Positions 46,174 to 54,680 are shown, counted from the stretch's first letter. The stretch: 64,000 bases of DNA from Dysgonomonas sp. UBA5412 (GCA_002409595.1 DHNQ01000010.1:169171-233170); one strand, 5' to 3'. Program-made: numbers and translations. The notes: a model not told the origin generated them from the letters alone.

Positions 46174-47733
46174 ATGAACTACACACAAAGGATTATAGTT
46201 GCTTTTCTGGTTTCATTTATCTTTTTTTCGTGTACACCAGAAAATGAACTTTCCGACTTGCCTACGGCTCAGCCTGTCCAACCTCTTTCTTTAGAGATGG
46301 CAAAATCTTTATATGAAAAACACATAGGAGATGCTTCGCATTTAAAAAGTTCTTCTTCTGAGTTTAATTTCTTGCCGGATTGGCAATCAGGGCAACTCTT
46401 TAGCGATAGCAATTGGTGTGTTGCTGAGTTTCCTCTTGAGAATAAGTCGGAAAACAAGTTTATTCTGCTTACCGAGAGCATGAATCAATACATACAAGAA
46501 ACAAATAATTACGAAATAGCAGAACAAATAAGTCGGTTGATAATTTTGCAAAACAAGTTAACCGGCGATGTATACAGTTTTACGATGATTGTGATGCCCG
46601 AGCCCGATTATTTATTGCATAATAAGAGTCGATTAGGAGAAAATACCTACCTGTATAGAGATTCTCAGCTTGATGGAACTGTACTTTTCTTCAAGGAGGA
46701 TGGTACTATGATCAATGGCTATACGTATCAAAAAGGAAATATTACTACTTCGATATTTGCATTTGAATATGTAGAATCAAGTGTTAAACTAAAATCCAGA
46801 TTTAACTGTGTTCCTTGTTTAGAGTGGGATTTTGAATATGGAGGATGGATTTCCGGTATATTCTGTACAAACTCTGTCGATCGGGACGGAGGCGGAGGGG
46901 ATGGCGCCGGCCCAGATCCCGGTATTCCCGGAGGGATATCTGATAAATATCCACCTATAGATAGCGGTGGCGGTTCATCGCCGGGGAAGACACCTCCAAG
47001 TAATACTAACAAAGAAAAAACACCCGAGAAACGGACAGATTGCACTGCTTCTGCATCACAAAATAGTGAGAAAGCCATAAAAGCCCTGAAAAATGAAAAA
47101 GGATTAAAGCTGGATTCGCTTCGATATTATGCTGCCAACAAGCCGATTGAATATGGTATCGGTATTACCTACGATCCGGGATTCGATACATACAGTATGA
47201 CGTTTGGAAAAATGAATGCCGGTGATGCCAATTCTGTTTCTATCGGTTACGGTCGTTATACTGTTTACACAGTGCACACGCACCCTAAAGGATCGAACCC
47301 TGCACCATCGCCTCAAGATGTTATTTCCACCGTTAGCAAATACAAAGAGATAAAAAAAATGGGAGGAGATTTTAGAGGGGTAATCAATATGGCTCACGAT
47401 GGATCGGAATACATTATATGTGTGGATAATCCTGCGGCTCTTGATACATTTAGCAAAACGGTGAATGACGATTTTTATAAAGGGGAGAACAGTAGATTTA
47501 AAAAAGAATCTGTGTGGGAATTGGAGTATGATGATATCTATAGAAAATTGAAATCGGAAAAATATTCTAATAATAATGCTCAGACTTATGCCTTATCTTA
47601 TGTAGTAGATAAATATAATATGGGATTAAAGATATCCTATCGTCCAAATAAAACTGATAGCTTTAAAGAGCAGAAAACTGCCACCGAAGGTAGTGGTAAG
47701 AAGATGAAATATAAACCTCAAATATGTCCATAA
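46174..47733 (+). CDS. Candidate polymorphic effector lipoprotein with JAMM/JAB-like C-terminal domain
   Basis: 519 residues in three parts. Residues 1-20 form a lipoprotein signal with lipobox FFSC (Cys20). Residues 30-235 are a hydrophilic domain I cannot name (an LPDWQSG motif near 67, four Cys near 212-231). Residues 238-285 are a Gly/Pro/Ser-rich linker. The C-terminal part, about 310-519, has an HTHP motif (His368, His370) with Ser379 and Asp382 and an upstream Glu326 in EYGIG, which is the layout of a JAMM/JAB metallopeptidase. The spacing between HxH and Ser is one residue longer than in RadC. The first paralogue gene starts 2 bp after its stop. Toxin identity is inferred. Confidence 0.6.
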   Translation: MNYTQRIIVAFLVSFIFFSCTPENELSDLPTAQPVQPLSLEMAKSLYEKHIGDASHLKSSSSEFNFLPDWQSGQLFSDSNWCVAEFPLENKSENKFILLTESMNQYIQETNNYEIAEQISRLIILQNKLTGDVYSFTMIVMPEPDYLLHNKSRLGENTYLYRDSQLDGTVLFFKEDGTMINGYTYQKGNITTSIFAFEYVESSVKLKSRFNCVPCLEWDFEYGGWISGIFCTNSVDRDGGGGDGAGPDPGIPGGISDKYPPIDSGGGSSPGKTPPSNTNKEKTPEKRTDCTASASQNSEKAIKALKNEKGLKLDSLRYYAANKPIEYGIGITYDPGFDTYSMTFGKMNAGDANSVSIGYGRYTVYTVHTHPKGSNPAPSPQDVISTVSKYKEIKKMGGDFRGVINMAHDGSEYIICVDNPAALDTFSKTVNDDFYKGENSRFKKESVWELEYDDIYRKLKSEKYSNNNAQTYALSYVVDKYNMGLKISYRPNKTDSFKEQKTATEGSGKKMKYKPQICP

Positions 47734-47735
47734 TT

Positions 47736-48179
47736 ATGAAAAAGATATTTTTACTTATTGTTTTTATAATAATTACTGTTGCAGCCAAAACGCAGTGTAA
47801 TCAGCCTTACAAGTCCTTTGATCAGTTCAGAAATGATACAACTGCTTTTTTACGCTATAATTTTAAGACCCGAGCCGATTGTTACAAAGGTAAAACAGTC
47901 GCTTATGTATTAAAAGATTTACAATTAAAACCAAAGTCTTTTATTCCACTATATTCGACTAAAACAAATAAATATAGAGGAGTGCGTTTTTTTGTAGATA
48001 ATAAAGGTTATATTGATCCGAAAATGAAAAATCAATATATATATATATATTGGAAGGATCTATTGGATAGTGAAGCAGTCAGTACTCTTATTCAAACTTA
48101 TGATTCAGATGTCTGGATAGATAAATTTTATGATTTTTTCAAAGATAACATTGTCGGAGAAGTTGGGTATTGTAAATAA
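47736..48179 (+). CDS. Immunity-like periplasmic protein, paralogue 1 of 4
   Basis: 147 residues from the ATG at 47736, chosen over an ATG 12 bp earlier because it gives a clean signal peptide (MKKIFLLIVFIIITVAAK). The mature part begins QCNQPYKSFDQF and has two Cys (one in DCYKG) that could form a disulfide. Residues 20 to about 70 are almost identical in all four copies; the middle is variable, then an NQYIYIYW block and a C-terminal YDFFKDNIVGE block return. It starts 2 bp after the effector gene. No family recognised; immunity function is inferred from position and copy number. Confidence 0.6.
   Translation: MKKIFLLIVFIIITVAAKTQCNQPYKSFDQFRNDTTAFLRYNFKTRADCYKGKTVAYVLKDLQLKPKSFIPLYSTKTNKYRGVRFFVDNKGYIDPKMKNQYIYIYWKDLLDSEAVSTLIQTYDSDVWIDKFYDFFKDNIVGEVGYCK
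47764..47939 (+). repeat. Conserved 176-bp direct repeat, copy 1 of 4
   Basis: Encodes the near-invariant first half of paralogue 1. Copies 2 to 4 lie at 48208, 48655 and 49114, so the repeat period is 444, 447 and 459 bp. Confidence 0.85.
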
Positions 48180-48180
48180 T

Positions 48181-48618
48181 ATGAGAAGAATAATTTTATT
48201 TATAGTCTTTATTGTAATTACTGTTGCAGCCAAAGCACAATGTAATCAGCCTTACAAATCCTTTGATCAGTTCAGAAATGATACAACTGCTTTTTTACGC
48301 TATAATTTTAAAACTCGAGCCGATTGTTACAAAGGTAAAACAGTAGCATATGTGTTGAAAGACTTGCAATTAAGACCTAAATCATATGTTGCACTATATT
48401 CCACTAAAACAAATAAATATAGAGGCATTTGTATCTTCATGGATGATAAAGGGTATATTGATGCGAAAACTAAGAATCAATATATATATATATATTGGAA
48501 GGGGTTGTTAGATGATGAAGGAGTTGTAAAACTTGGAAGGACTTATGATAGTGATATTTGGGTACAACAACATTATGATTTCTTTAAAGATAATATTGTA
48601 GGTGAAATTATATATTGA
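48181..48618 (+). CDS. Immunity-like periplasmic protein, paralogue 2 of 4
   Basis: 145 residues from the ATG at 48181, 1 bp after the previous stop. A longer start would reach back into paralogue 1 and lose the signal peptide (MRRIILFIVFIVITVAAK). The N-terminal half matches the other copies; the variable middle has MDDKGYIDAKTK, and the C-terminal block ends YDFFKDNIVGEIIY. The two mature-domain Cys are kept. Unknown family. Confidence 0.6.
   Translation: MRRIILFIVFIVITVAAKAQCNQPYKSFDQFRNDTTAFLRYNFKTRADCYKGKTVAYVLKDLQLRPKSYVALYSTKTNKYRGICIFMDDKGYIDAKTKNQYIYIYWKGLLDDEGVVKLGRTYDSDIWVQQHYDFFKDNIVGEIIY
48208..48383 (+). repeat. Conserved 176-bp direct repeat, copy 2 of 4
   Basis: Same block as at 47764; several synonymous differences, for example in the codons for the KDLQL segment. 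Confidence 0.85.
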
Positions 48619-48627
48619 AATTAGATT

Positions 48628-49083
48628 ATGAAAAAAGCGATCTTTTTCATTGTTTTTATTGTAATTACTGTTGCAGCCAAAGCACAATGTAATCAGCCTT
48701 ACAAATCTTTTGATCAGTTCAGAAATGATACAACTGCTTTTTTACGCTATAATTTTAAGACCCGAGCCGATTGTTACAAAGGTAAAACAGTCGCTTATGT
48801 ATTAAAAGATTTACAATTAAAACCAAAGTCCTATATTACATTATATTCGACAAAAACAGATAAATATGAAGGAATTTGTATATATGTTGATAACAGTTTA
48901 GCCAATAGTAGAATCCAGAATCCAAGAAAGAAAAATCAATATATATATATATATTGGCCTCAACTTTTAGATACAAAAGAGGTTATTAAGATTCGTCAAA
49001 TTTATGGTTCGGATATTTGGGTAGAACAATATTATGATTTTTTCAAAAATAATATTGTGGGCGAAGTTGCATATTATGACTAG
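48628..49083 (+). CDS. Immunity-like periplasmic protein, paralogue 3 of 4
   Basis: 151 residues, signal peptide MKKAIFFIVFIVITVAAK, 9 bp after the previous stop. Its variable middle differs most: VDNSLANSRIQNPRKK in place of the DKGYID type. NQYIYIYWP and YDFFKNNIVGEVAYYD follow. The C-terminus is shared at nucleotide level with paralogue 4. Unknown family. Confidence 0.6.
   Translation: MKKAIFFIVFIVITVAAKAQCNQPYKSFDQFRNDTTAFLRYNFKTRADCYKGKTVAYVLKDLQLKPKSYITLYSTKTDKYEGICIYVDNSLANSRIQNPRKKNQYIYIYWPQLLDTKEVIKIRQIYGSDIWVEQYYDFFKNNIVGEVAYYD
48655..48830 (+). repeat. Conserved 176-bp direct repeat, copy 3 of 4
   Basis: Block of paralogue 3; most of it is identical to copy 1. Confidence 0.85.
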
Positions 49084-49086
49084 AAT

Positions 49087-49542
49087 ATGAAAAGAATAAT
49101 TTTATTTATAGTCTTTATTGTAATTACTGTTGCAGCCAAAACACAGTGTAATCATCCTTACAAATCCTTTGATCAGTTCAGAAATGATACAACTGCTTTT
49201 TTGCGCTATAATTTTAAGACCCGAGCCGATTGTTACAAAGGTAAAACAGTCGCTTATGTATTAAAAGATTTACAATTGAAACCTAAATCTTTTATGACTT
49301 TATCTTCTATTAAAACAGATCGATATGAAGGAATTTGTGTCTATATAGATAATACTAATTCATCAGAACGAATAAGTAATTCCAAGAAAAGAAATCAATA
49401 TATTTATATATATTGGCCTAATCTAATGAGTTTTACAGAAGCTTTGAATCTTAAACGAACCTATGACTCAGATGTCTGGGTACCAAAACATTATGATTTT
49501 TTCAAAAATAATATTGTGGGTGAAGTTGCATATTATGACTAA
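49087..49542 (+). CDS. Immunity-like periplasmic protein, paralogue 4 of 4
   Basis: 151 residues, signal peptide MKRIILFIVFIVITVAAK, 3 bp after the previous stop. Conserved half begins QCNHPYKSFDQF (His replaces Gln at one position), then a variable middle (IDNTNSSERISNSKK), the NQYIYIYW block and YDFFKNNIVGEVAYYD. The first 60 bases resemble copy 2 while the end resembles copy 3, so the four genes are mosaic. An AT-rich terminator follows. Confidence 0.6.
   Translation: MKRIILFIVFIVITVAAKTQCNHPYKSFDQFRNDTTAFLRYNFKTRADCYKGKTVAYVLKDLQLKPKSFMTLSSIKTDRYEGICVYIDNTNSSERISNSKKRNQYIYIYWPNLMSFTEALNLKRTYDSDVWVPKHYDFFKNNIVGEVAYYD
49114..49289 (+). repeat. Conserved 176-bp direct repeat, copy 4 of 4
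   Basis: Block of paralogue 4. Confidence 0.85.
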
Positions 49543-49550
49543 TTCATTTT

Positions 49551-49573
49551 TAATTATTTTATAATTAGTTTTT
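49551..49573 (+). terminator. AT-rich terminator of the effector-immunity operon
   Basis: Stem TAATTAT (49551-49557) with ATAATTA (49561-49567), then a run of T residues just after paralogue 4. The weak stem makes this only probable. Confidence 0.5.
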
Positions 49574-49605
49574 TGTGGATTTAAACTTTATAGACTATAT
49601 ATAAT

Positions 49606-51066
49606 TTATATAGCAAGATAATCTATTAAGTCTTTGCTATTCATGGCTTCACATCCATATCTCTCGGCGGCTTTGTCTCCGGCTAAACCATGTGTATAAA
49701 CGCCCAATATGGCTGCATGTTCGCTGCTGTATCCTCTGGCTAATAAGCCGGTAATATAGCCCGTCAGTACGTCTCCGCTACCGCCCTTAGCCATTCCACT
49801 ATTTCCGGTAGAATTAAAGTAGCAATTGCCGTCGGATAAACAGACCATAGTATGTGCCCCTTTTACAACAACAATTACTTTCAGCTTGATTGCCAATCTG
49901 CGTACCATACTTATTTTTTCCTCTTCGCTTGTCCAAGGCCCAATAAGTTGCTCTAGTTCTCCTAAATGTGGCGTGAGAATAGATCCCTGAGGTATTGAAT
50001 ATCGCAATTTGCTGTGTACGGCAATTATGTTTAACGCATCAGCATCAATAACAAAAGGTGCATCTGCCGAAATGAGCAAATGTTTGAATGCTGAAATAGT
50101 TTCGTTATCCATACCTAGTCCGCAACCAATACCAATGGCATTGTATTTTGATATTTTGTAAGGTATTTCTGAAAAGACATTCTCTTGGTCTAAGCTTGTT
50201 ATAGCTGATGGGTACGCCATGTTTAAGGCATATCTGTCTTCTGCTGGTATATGTGCTGTAACCAATCCGCACCCCGATCGTAAGGCTGCGCCGGTAGCCA
50301 AAATTGCTGCTCCTATCATACCTCTCGATCCACAAATCAGCAGCGCATGTCCGTATGTACCCTTATGAGCAAACTTAGCTCTTTTTAGTCTTATACTTTC
50401 TATATATTGAGAAGTGATGTATTGATACCCTGTATCAGTTTTATCTGTATACTCTTTGCTTATCCCGATGGGCAAAATTTCAATTTTACCGCAATATTCT
50501 CCTGCTTCGGGCAATAGCATCGCTAATTTTGGAAATTCTAAAGCAAGTGTGAGATCTGCTTGTATTATTGTTTGACCTTTATTCTCAAATTCACTTTTCA
50601 TTCCCGAAGGTAAATCTATGGATATAACCTTGTTGGGTAGAGAGTTTACCTTTTCGATTATAGTGGATACAGGTTCTTTTATTGTTCCTTTAACACCGGT
50701 TCCCAACAAAGCGTCGATAATTACAGTTTTGTCGGTGATGTTTTCCAAATCTGTTTTTATAATATGCGTTGGCAGACGATCTATATTATATCTGCATTCT
50801 TCTGATAAATCTTCTACATTGAACGCTGAATGGATGGAACAGTCATATCCGGCATTGTGCAATATGCGGGCAACAGCCAGCCCATCTCCACCATTATTTC
50901 CTTTTCCTATCAAAAATAGGAGAGGAGTTTCTTTCTTTACTTCTATCTCTATTCGTTTGGCTATTATGTTGGCTGCCCTTTCCATGAGTTCGATAGAGGC
51001 AATCGGTTCATTTTCTATTGTATATTTGTCAGCTTCTTTGATGGCTTCTCCAGTAAATATTTTCAT
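49606..51066 (-). CDS. nnrDE: Bifunctional NAD(P)HX repair enzyme (epimerase + dehydratase)
   Basis: Repairs hydrated NADH and NADPH. The N-terminal half (about 1-215) is the YjeF-N epimerase domain (GEAIKEADKYTIENEPIASIELMERAA, then GKGNNGGDGLAVARIL). The C-terminal half (about 225-486) is the ATP/ADP-dependent dehydratase with GSRGMIGAAILA, a KLKVIVVVKGAHTMV segment and the GSGDVLTGYITGLLARGY motif near residue 430. 486 residues, the usual fused form. The B3/B4 protein gene lies just upstream (21 bp), so the two are probably cotranscribed. Confidence 0.95.
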   Translation of the reverse strand: MKIFTGEAIKEADKYTIENEPIASIELMERAANIIAKRIEIEVKKETPLLFLIGKGNNGGDGLAVARILHNAGYDCSIHSAFNVEDLSEECRYNIDRLPTHIIKTDLENITDKTVIIDALLGTGVKGTIKEPVSTIIEKVNSLPNKVISIDLPSGMKSEFENKGQTIIQADLTLALEFPKLAMLLPEAGEYCGKIEILPIGISKEYTDKTDTGYQYITSQYIESIRLKRAKFAHKGTYGHALLICGSRGMIGAAILATGAALRSGCGLVTAHIPAEDRYALNMAYPSAITSLDQENVFSEIPYKISKYNAIGIGCGLGMDNETISAFKHLLISADAPFVIDADALNIIAVHSKLRYSIPQGSILTPHLGELEQLIGPWTSEEEKISMVRRLAIKLKVIVVVKGAHTMVCLSDGNCYFNSTGNSGMAKGGSGDVLTGYITGLLARGYSSEHAAILGVYTHGLAGDKAAERYGCEAMNSKDLIDYLAI

Positions 51067-51087
51067 AATATGTATTTTTCGGTTTTT

Positions 51088-51750
51088 TTAAAAGTAATAA
51101 ATATCTTCCTCTTTTGCGTTGGCAAATTGTTTTAATAACGATTGCATATATATGGCTGCGTCTTCCAATCCTTCTTTGCTACTGTATCCATTGATTATAG
51201 CCAAAAAATTAGTTGTCTCTATTTCTATCTTAGTCCTTTCGTTGTCGCTGGTAGGAGTACCAATACCTCCTTTTTTATCTCGATAGACGGGAAGTCCTTC
51301 TATATTCAGCATTCCTCGTCCTATTCCCTCATAAGGCTCATCAGCCATTCCTACACCCAATGTTAGAGCATTGCCTTCTATTTTGTCGGCATCAAATCCA
51401 CCAATGGAATAACCGGTCTTGAGAGAAATCAAATTTACCAGATCCACCAACGTGTCTATTTGATACAGAGGCAAGTCTCTGATTATACGTCTGCATAGAG
51501 CTTCGGACGAAGGGCGATAACGATTCGGATCTTTTCCCAGTTTTTTATAAATATCACGTGTAGCAGCAATAGCCGGATTTTTCTTAATGTCTTCCATTTT
51601 GTGATTCCCTTTGTAAGAAAGACAAAAAGTATTTATTTCTTTCCATAGCTCTTCATTATATTTTGTATTTTGAACCTTGGCAAAAATAGCCGCTCCGGCA
51701 AAATGAGGACATTGCTTCTTTATTTCCTCCGATATAGTTATAGAAATCAT
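51088..51750 (-). CDS. B3/B4 domain protein (PheT-like)
   Basis: 220 residues with the B3/B4 fold found in phenylalanyl-tRNA synthetase beta subunit and in stand-alone proteins of unknown role. Recognisable features are RPSSEALCRRIIRDLPLYQID, a DLVNLISLKTGYSIGGFD segment and DNERTKIEIETTNFLAIINGY. I start it at the ATG ending at 51750 (MISITISEEIKKQCP), because the upstream lead is low-complexity. It comes 21 bp before nnrDE in the same direction. Confidence 0.82.
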   Translation of the reverse strand: MISITISEEIKKQCPHFAGAAIFAKVQNTKYNEELWKEINTFCLSYKGNHKMEDIKKNPAIAATRDIYKKLGKDPNRYRPSSEALCRRIIRDLPLYQIDTLVDLVNLISLKTGYSIGGFDADKIEGNALTLGVGMADEPYEGIGRGMLNIEGLPVYRDKKGGIGTPTSDNERTKIEIETTNFLAIINGYSSKEGLEDAAIYMQSLLKQFANAKEEDIYYF

Positions 51751-51881
51751 GTTATGTTTTTCTCTGAAATTCTTGTTTCCTTTTTCTTTGTATTGATACA
51801 AAAGACTATCAAAGTTACGATTTTTTTAGAATTGATCCCGATTCAGCGATCATAGATTCCGCTTAACCGAAATAAAAAAAT

Positions 51882-51889
51882 TATCTTTG
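51882..51889 (+). promoter_or_regulatory. Putative -7 element of the cobalamin operon
   Basis: TATCTTTG fits TAnnTTTG and lies just upstream of the riboswitch; the -33 box is weak. Confidence 0.5.
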
Positions 51890-51899
51890 TCCTCGTTTT

Positions 51900-52101
51900 G
51901 GTGATGCAAAAGAACATTCGTTTTTTTGCATGAAAAGGGAATCCGGTGCGAATCCGGAACAGTGCCCGCTACTGTGGTCTTTATTTATTTTTTTGAACAC
52001 AACTGTTGCCACTGTTTATGCAGTTTATAGAAAGAAATTTTACCTTTCGGCTGAAAATGGGAAGGCGTTCAAAAATAAAAAGTTAGTCAGGAAACCTGCC
52101 A
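51900..52101 (+). promoter_or_regulatory. Adenosylcobalamin riboswitch
   Basis: Conserved parts in order: GGTGATGC near 51900, GGGAATCCGGTGCGAATCC (starting at 51938), the GCCCGCTACTGT block (51964), GCCACTG near 52008, GGGAAGGCG (52060) and AGTCAGGAAACCTGCC (52085). This is the standard cobalamin aptamer with its core and B12-box. It precedes cobQ by 67 bp, so the whole downstream salvage operon should be shut off when cobalamin is plentiful. How it acts, by termination or by occluding translation, is not resolved. Confidence 0.95.
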
Positions 52102-52167
52102 AAAGAATACTTAATTTACTATCATTTCCGGGGTCAGAAATATAGGCTTATTTATAACAATCTATAA

Positions 52168-53679
52168 ATGTCTCAAAAAGAGAAAAATCTAAAAAGGCTG
52201 CGCCCCATTATGTTTGCGGGAACAGGTAGCGATGTTGGCAAGAGTATCATATCATCTGCTTTTTGCCGTATTTTTTTGCAAGACGGATACAAGCCTGCTC
52301 CGTTCAAAGCTCAAAATATGGCTCTCAACTCTTATGCTACTCCCGAGGGATTGGAAATCGGACGCGCTCAGGCTGTACAAGCTGAGGCTGCCGGTGTGCC
52401 ATGCCATACCGATATGAATCCCTTATTACTAAAACCTACTACCGACAAGGTTTGTCAGGTTGTCCTTAATGGAAAACCGATAGGCAATCAGCATGCTTAC
52501 GAATACTTTAGGGTAGAAGGGCGCGAAGAACTACGGAAAGAGGTGAACGATGCTTTCGACAGATTAGAGAAGCGTTACAATCCCATTGTAATGGAAGGAG
52601 CAGGTAGCATCTCTGAAATCAATCTGCGTGCTGTCGATCTTGTAAATATGCCGATGGCTATACATGCGCATGCAGCAGTAATCCTTGTTGCAGATATTGA
52701 TCGGGGAGGAGTCTTTGCATCCGTATATGGTTCGGTTATGTTACTTACCGAAAAAGAGCGCAAGTTTGTGAAAGGTATATTGATAAATAAATTTCGTGGC
52801 GATATACGGCTTTTCGAATCAGGAATCAAAATTCTAGAAGACCTTTGCGGTATCCCGGTTATTGGAGTAGTACCTTATTATAAAGATATTTATATAGAAG
52901 AGGAAGATTCGGTGATGTTACAGACTAAAAATCTGCAAGCAGCACATGGCAAAGTAAACATTGCAGTAGTCTTGCTTCGGCATCTTTCTAACTTTACCGA
53001 TTTCAATGTTCTGGAACGTGACCCACGTGTACATCTTTATTATACAAACAATACGGACGAGATCGAGAAAGCCGATATTGTTCTCATACCCGGAAGTAAA
53101 AGTACCCTGTCGGACCTTTATGAGCTGCGCCGCAACGGAGTAGCACAAAGTATTGTCAGGGCTCACAAAAATGGAGCTACAGTGGTGGGTATTTGTGGCG
53201 GCTTTCAGATTATGGGACAAGAAGTCTGTGACCCTAATCACATAGAAAGCAACATAGATCGTCTGCCCGGTCTGGGCTTGTTGCCCGTATCCACACAGAT
53301 GGAAGGTGAAAAAGTAACAAGGCAAGTTAAATTCAAATTTCTTGATAGCGAATCTCAGTGCGAAGGTTATGAAATTCATATGGGTAGCACTACTCCGATA
53401 GAAGGTGATTCGGCACAACCATTGAACAGATTAGCCGATGGACGTGCGGATGGTTGTTTTGTTAACAATAAATGCTTTGGAACATATATACATGGTATTC
53501 TTGATAATGGAGCAGTTATCGACTATTTACTTGCTCCTTATGCCGATAAATTGACCGAAACATCTTTCGATTTTAAAGCCTTCAAAGAAGAACAATATAA
53601 TAAATTAGCCGACCATGTTCGTAAATACGTTAATATGGACTTGGTATATAAAATAATGAAAGGTGAGGTAACCGCATGA
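52168..53679 (+). CDS. cobQ: Cobyric acid synthase
   Basis: Amidates adenosyl-cobyrinic acid a,c-diamide at positions b, d, e and g with glutamine and ATP. The N-terminal dethiobiotin-synthetase-like domain has MFAGTGSDVGKSIISSAFCR with a Walker A lysine near residue 24, and KPTTDKVCQVVLNGKPIG. The C-terminal type I glutaminase domain has the nucleophile Cys in VGICGGFQIMGQ near residue 345 and a catalytic His in YIHGILDN. 503 residues. The next gene overlaps it by 4 bp. Confidence 0.97.
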   Translation: MSQKEKNLKRLRPIMFAGTGSDVGKSIISSAFCRIFLQDGYKPAPFKAQNMALNSYATPEGLEIGRAQAVQAEAAGVPCHTDMNPLLLKPTTDKVCQVVLNGKPIGNQHAYEYFRVEGREELRKEVNDAFDRLEKRYNPIVMEGAGSISEINLRAVDLVNMPMAIHAHAAVILVADIDRGGVFASVYGSVMLLTEKERKFVKGILINKFRGDIRLFESGIKILEDLCGIPVIGVVPYYKDIYIEEEDSVMLQTKNLQAAHGKVNIAVVLLRHLSNFTDFNVLERDPRVHLYYTNNTDEIEKADIVLIPGSKSTLSDLYELRRNGVAQSIVRAHKNGATVVGICGGFQIMGQEVCDPNHIESNIDRLPGLGLLPVSTQMEGEKVTRQVKFKFLDSESQCEGYEIHMGSTTPIEGDSAQPLNRLADGRADGCFVNNKCFGTYIHGILDNGAVIDYLLAPYADKLTETSFDFKAFKEEQYNKLADHVRKYVNMDLVYKIMKGEVTA

Positions 53680-54680
53680 TATTAGGACATGGTGACGATA
53701 TATATAGTCATAGCATAAATATAGAAAGCAATTTCAGCTCAAATATTTATAATAAATCTGATTTGTCCGGATTACAAAAATTCTTGTGCGACCATATCAG
53801 TTCCATACATTCCTATCCCGAACCCGATGCCTCGTCGGTAGTAAATAGGTTAGCCGCTTTACACGATGTGGCTACACACAATATTCTTGTCACAAATGGA
53901 GCTACCGAAGCGATCTACCTTATAGCTCAGGCTTTTCGTGGAGTGAAAAGTACTATTGTATCCCCTACATTCAGCGAATATGCCGATGCTTCGCTTATCA
54001 ACGGTCACAATGTACTTTATGTTGATTCTTTATCGGAGATAACAGAAGATACCAATCTTGTTTGGCTTTGCAATCCTAACAATCCGACAGGAACAGTTAC
54101 AGATAAAAAACAATTGATCGACTATATAAAGAGTCACCCTTCGCAGTATATTATTATAGATCAGTCGTATGAACATTTTACGACAAAAGAACTATTTTCC
54201 ATATCAGAAGCCATACAATATAAAAATGTATTACTTCTGCATTCTATGACCAAACATTATGCTATACCCGGACTTCGATTAGGTTTTGTAACGGGAAATG
54301 AAAAATTATTATCATTTGTGAGTAAATTCTGTATGCCTTGGTCGATAAACGGACTTGCCATCGAAGCCGCAAAGTATTTGTTGCAGCGGAACGAAGATAT
54401 AGTAAATCTGACTGATTATCTAAATGAAACAGTAAGATTTCAAAAAGCATTATCTGCCATAGAAGGCATTACGGTATATCCGTCAGATACTCATTTCTTT
54501 TTGTGCCGTCTCAAGGATAGAAAGGCTTCGGAACTGAAAGAATATTTGATTGCCAACTATGGCATCCTCATTCGTGATGCTGCAAACTTTCAAGGATTGG
54601 ATGAACGTTTTTTTCGTTTGGCAACCCAATCTGAGTTGGAAAACGAGAGATTAATAACAGCGATAAAAGAATGGATATAG
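53676..54680 (+). CDS. Threonine-phosphate decarboxylase (CobD-type aminotransferase fold)
   Basis: Makes (R)-1-amino-2-propanol phosphate for the nucleotide loop. It is a 334-residue type I PLP enzyme: YPEPDASSVVNRLAALHDV at the N-terminus, NGATEAIY, NPNNPTG near 130 and the PLP lysine in HSMTKHYAIPGLRLGF (about 190-205). Histidinol-phosphate aminotransferase is close in sequence, but position between cobQ and cbiB argues for CobD. Overlaps both neighbours by 4 and 10 bp. Confidence 0.88.
   Translation: MILGHGDDIYSHSINIESNFSSNIYNKSDLSGLQKFLCDHISSIHSYPEPDASSVVNRLAALHDVATHNILVTNGATEAIYLIAQAFRGVKSTIVSPTFSEYADASLINGHNVLYVDSLSEITEDTNLVWLCNPNNPTGTVTDKKQLIDYIKSHPSQYIIIDQSYEHFTTKELFSISEAIQYKNVLLLHSMTKHYAIPGLRLGFVTGNEKLLSFVSKFCMPWSINGLAIEAAKYLLQRNEDIVNLTDYLNETVRFQKALSAIEGITVYPSDTHFFLCRLKDRKASELKEYLIANYGILIRDAANFQGLDERFFRLATQSELENERLITAIKEWI

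Noticed and set aside
46728..47078. A Pro-rich open frame on the minus strand within the effector gene.
   Set aside because: It mirrors the Gly-rich linker of the effector and overlaps a well supported gene.
47975..48060. Short dinucleotide tract considered as a CRISPR or satellite repeat.
   Set aside because: Repeats are coding parts of four paralogous genes and have no regular spacer structure.
46174..49542. A prophage or integrative element around the accessory locus.
   Set aside because: No integrase, transposase, attachment repeat or tRNA junction is seen at the borders; both neighbours are ordinary chromosomal genes.
51930..52145. An open frame on the plus strand within the riboswitch.
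   Set aside because: It lies entirely in the cobalamin aptamer and expression region, which is conserved as RNA and not as protein.
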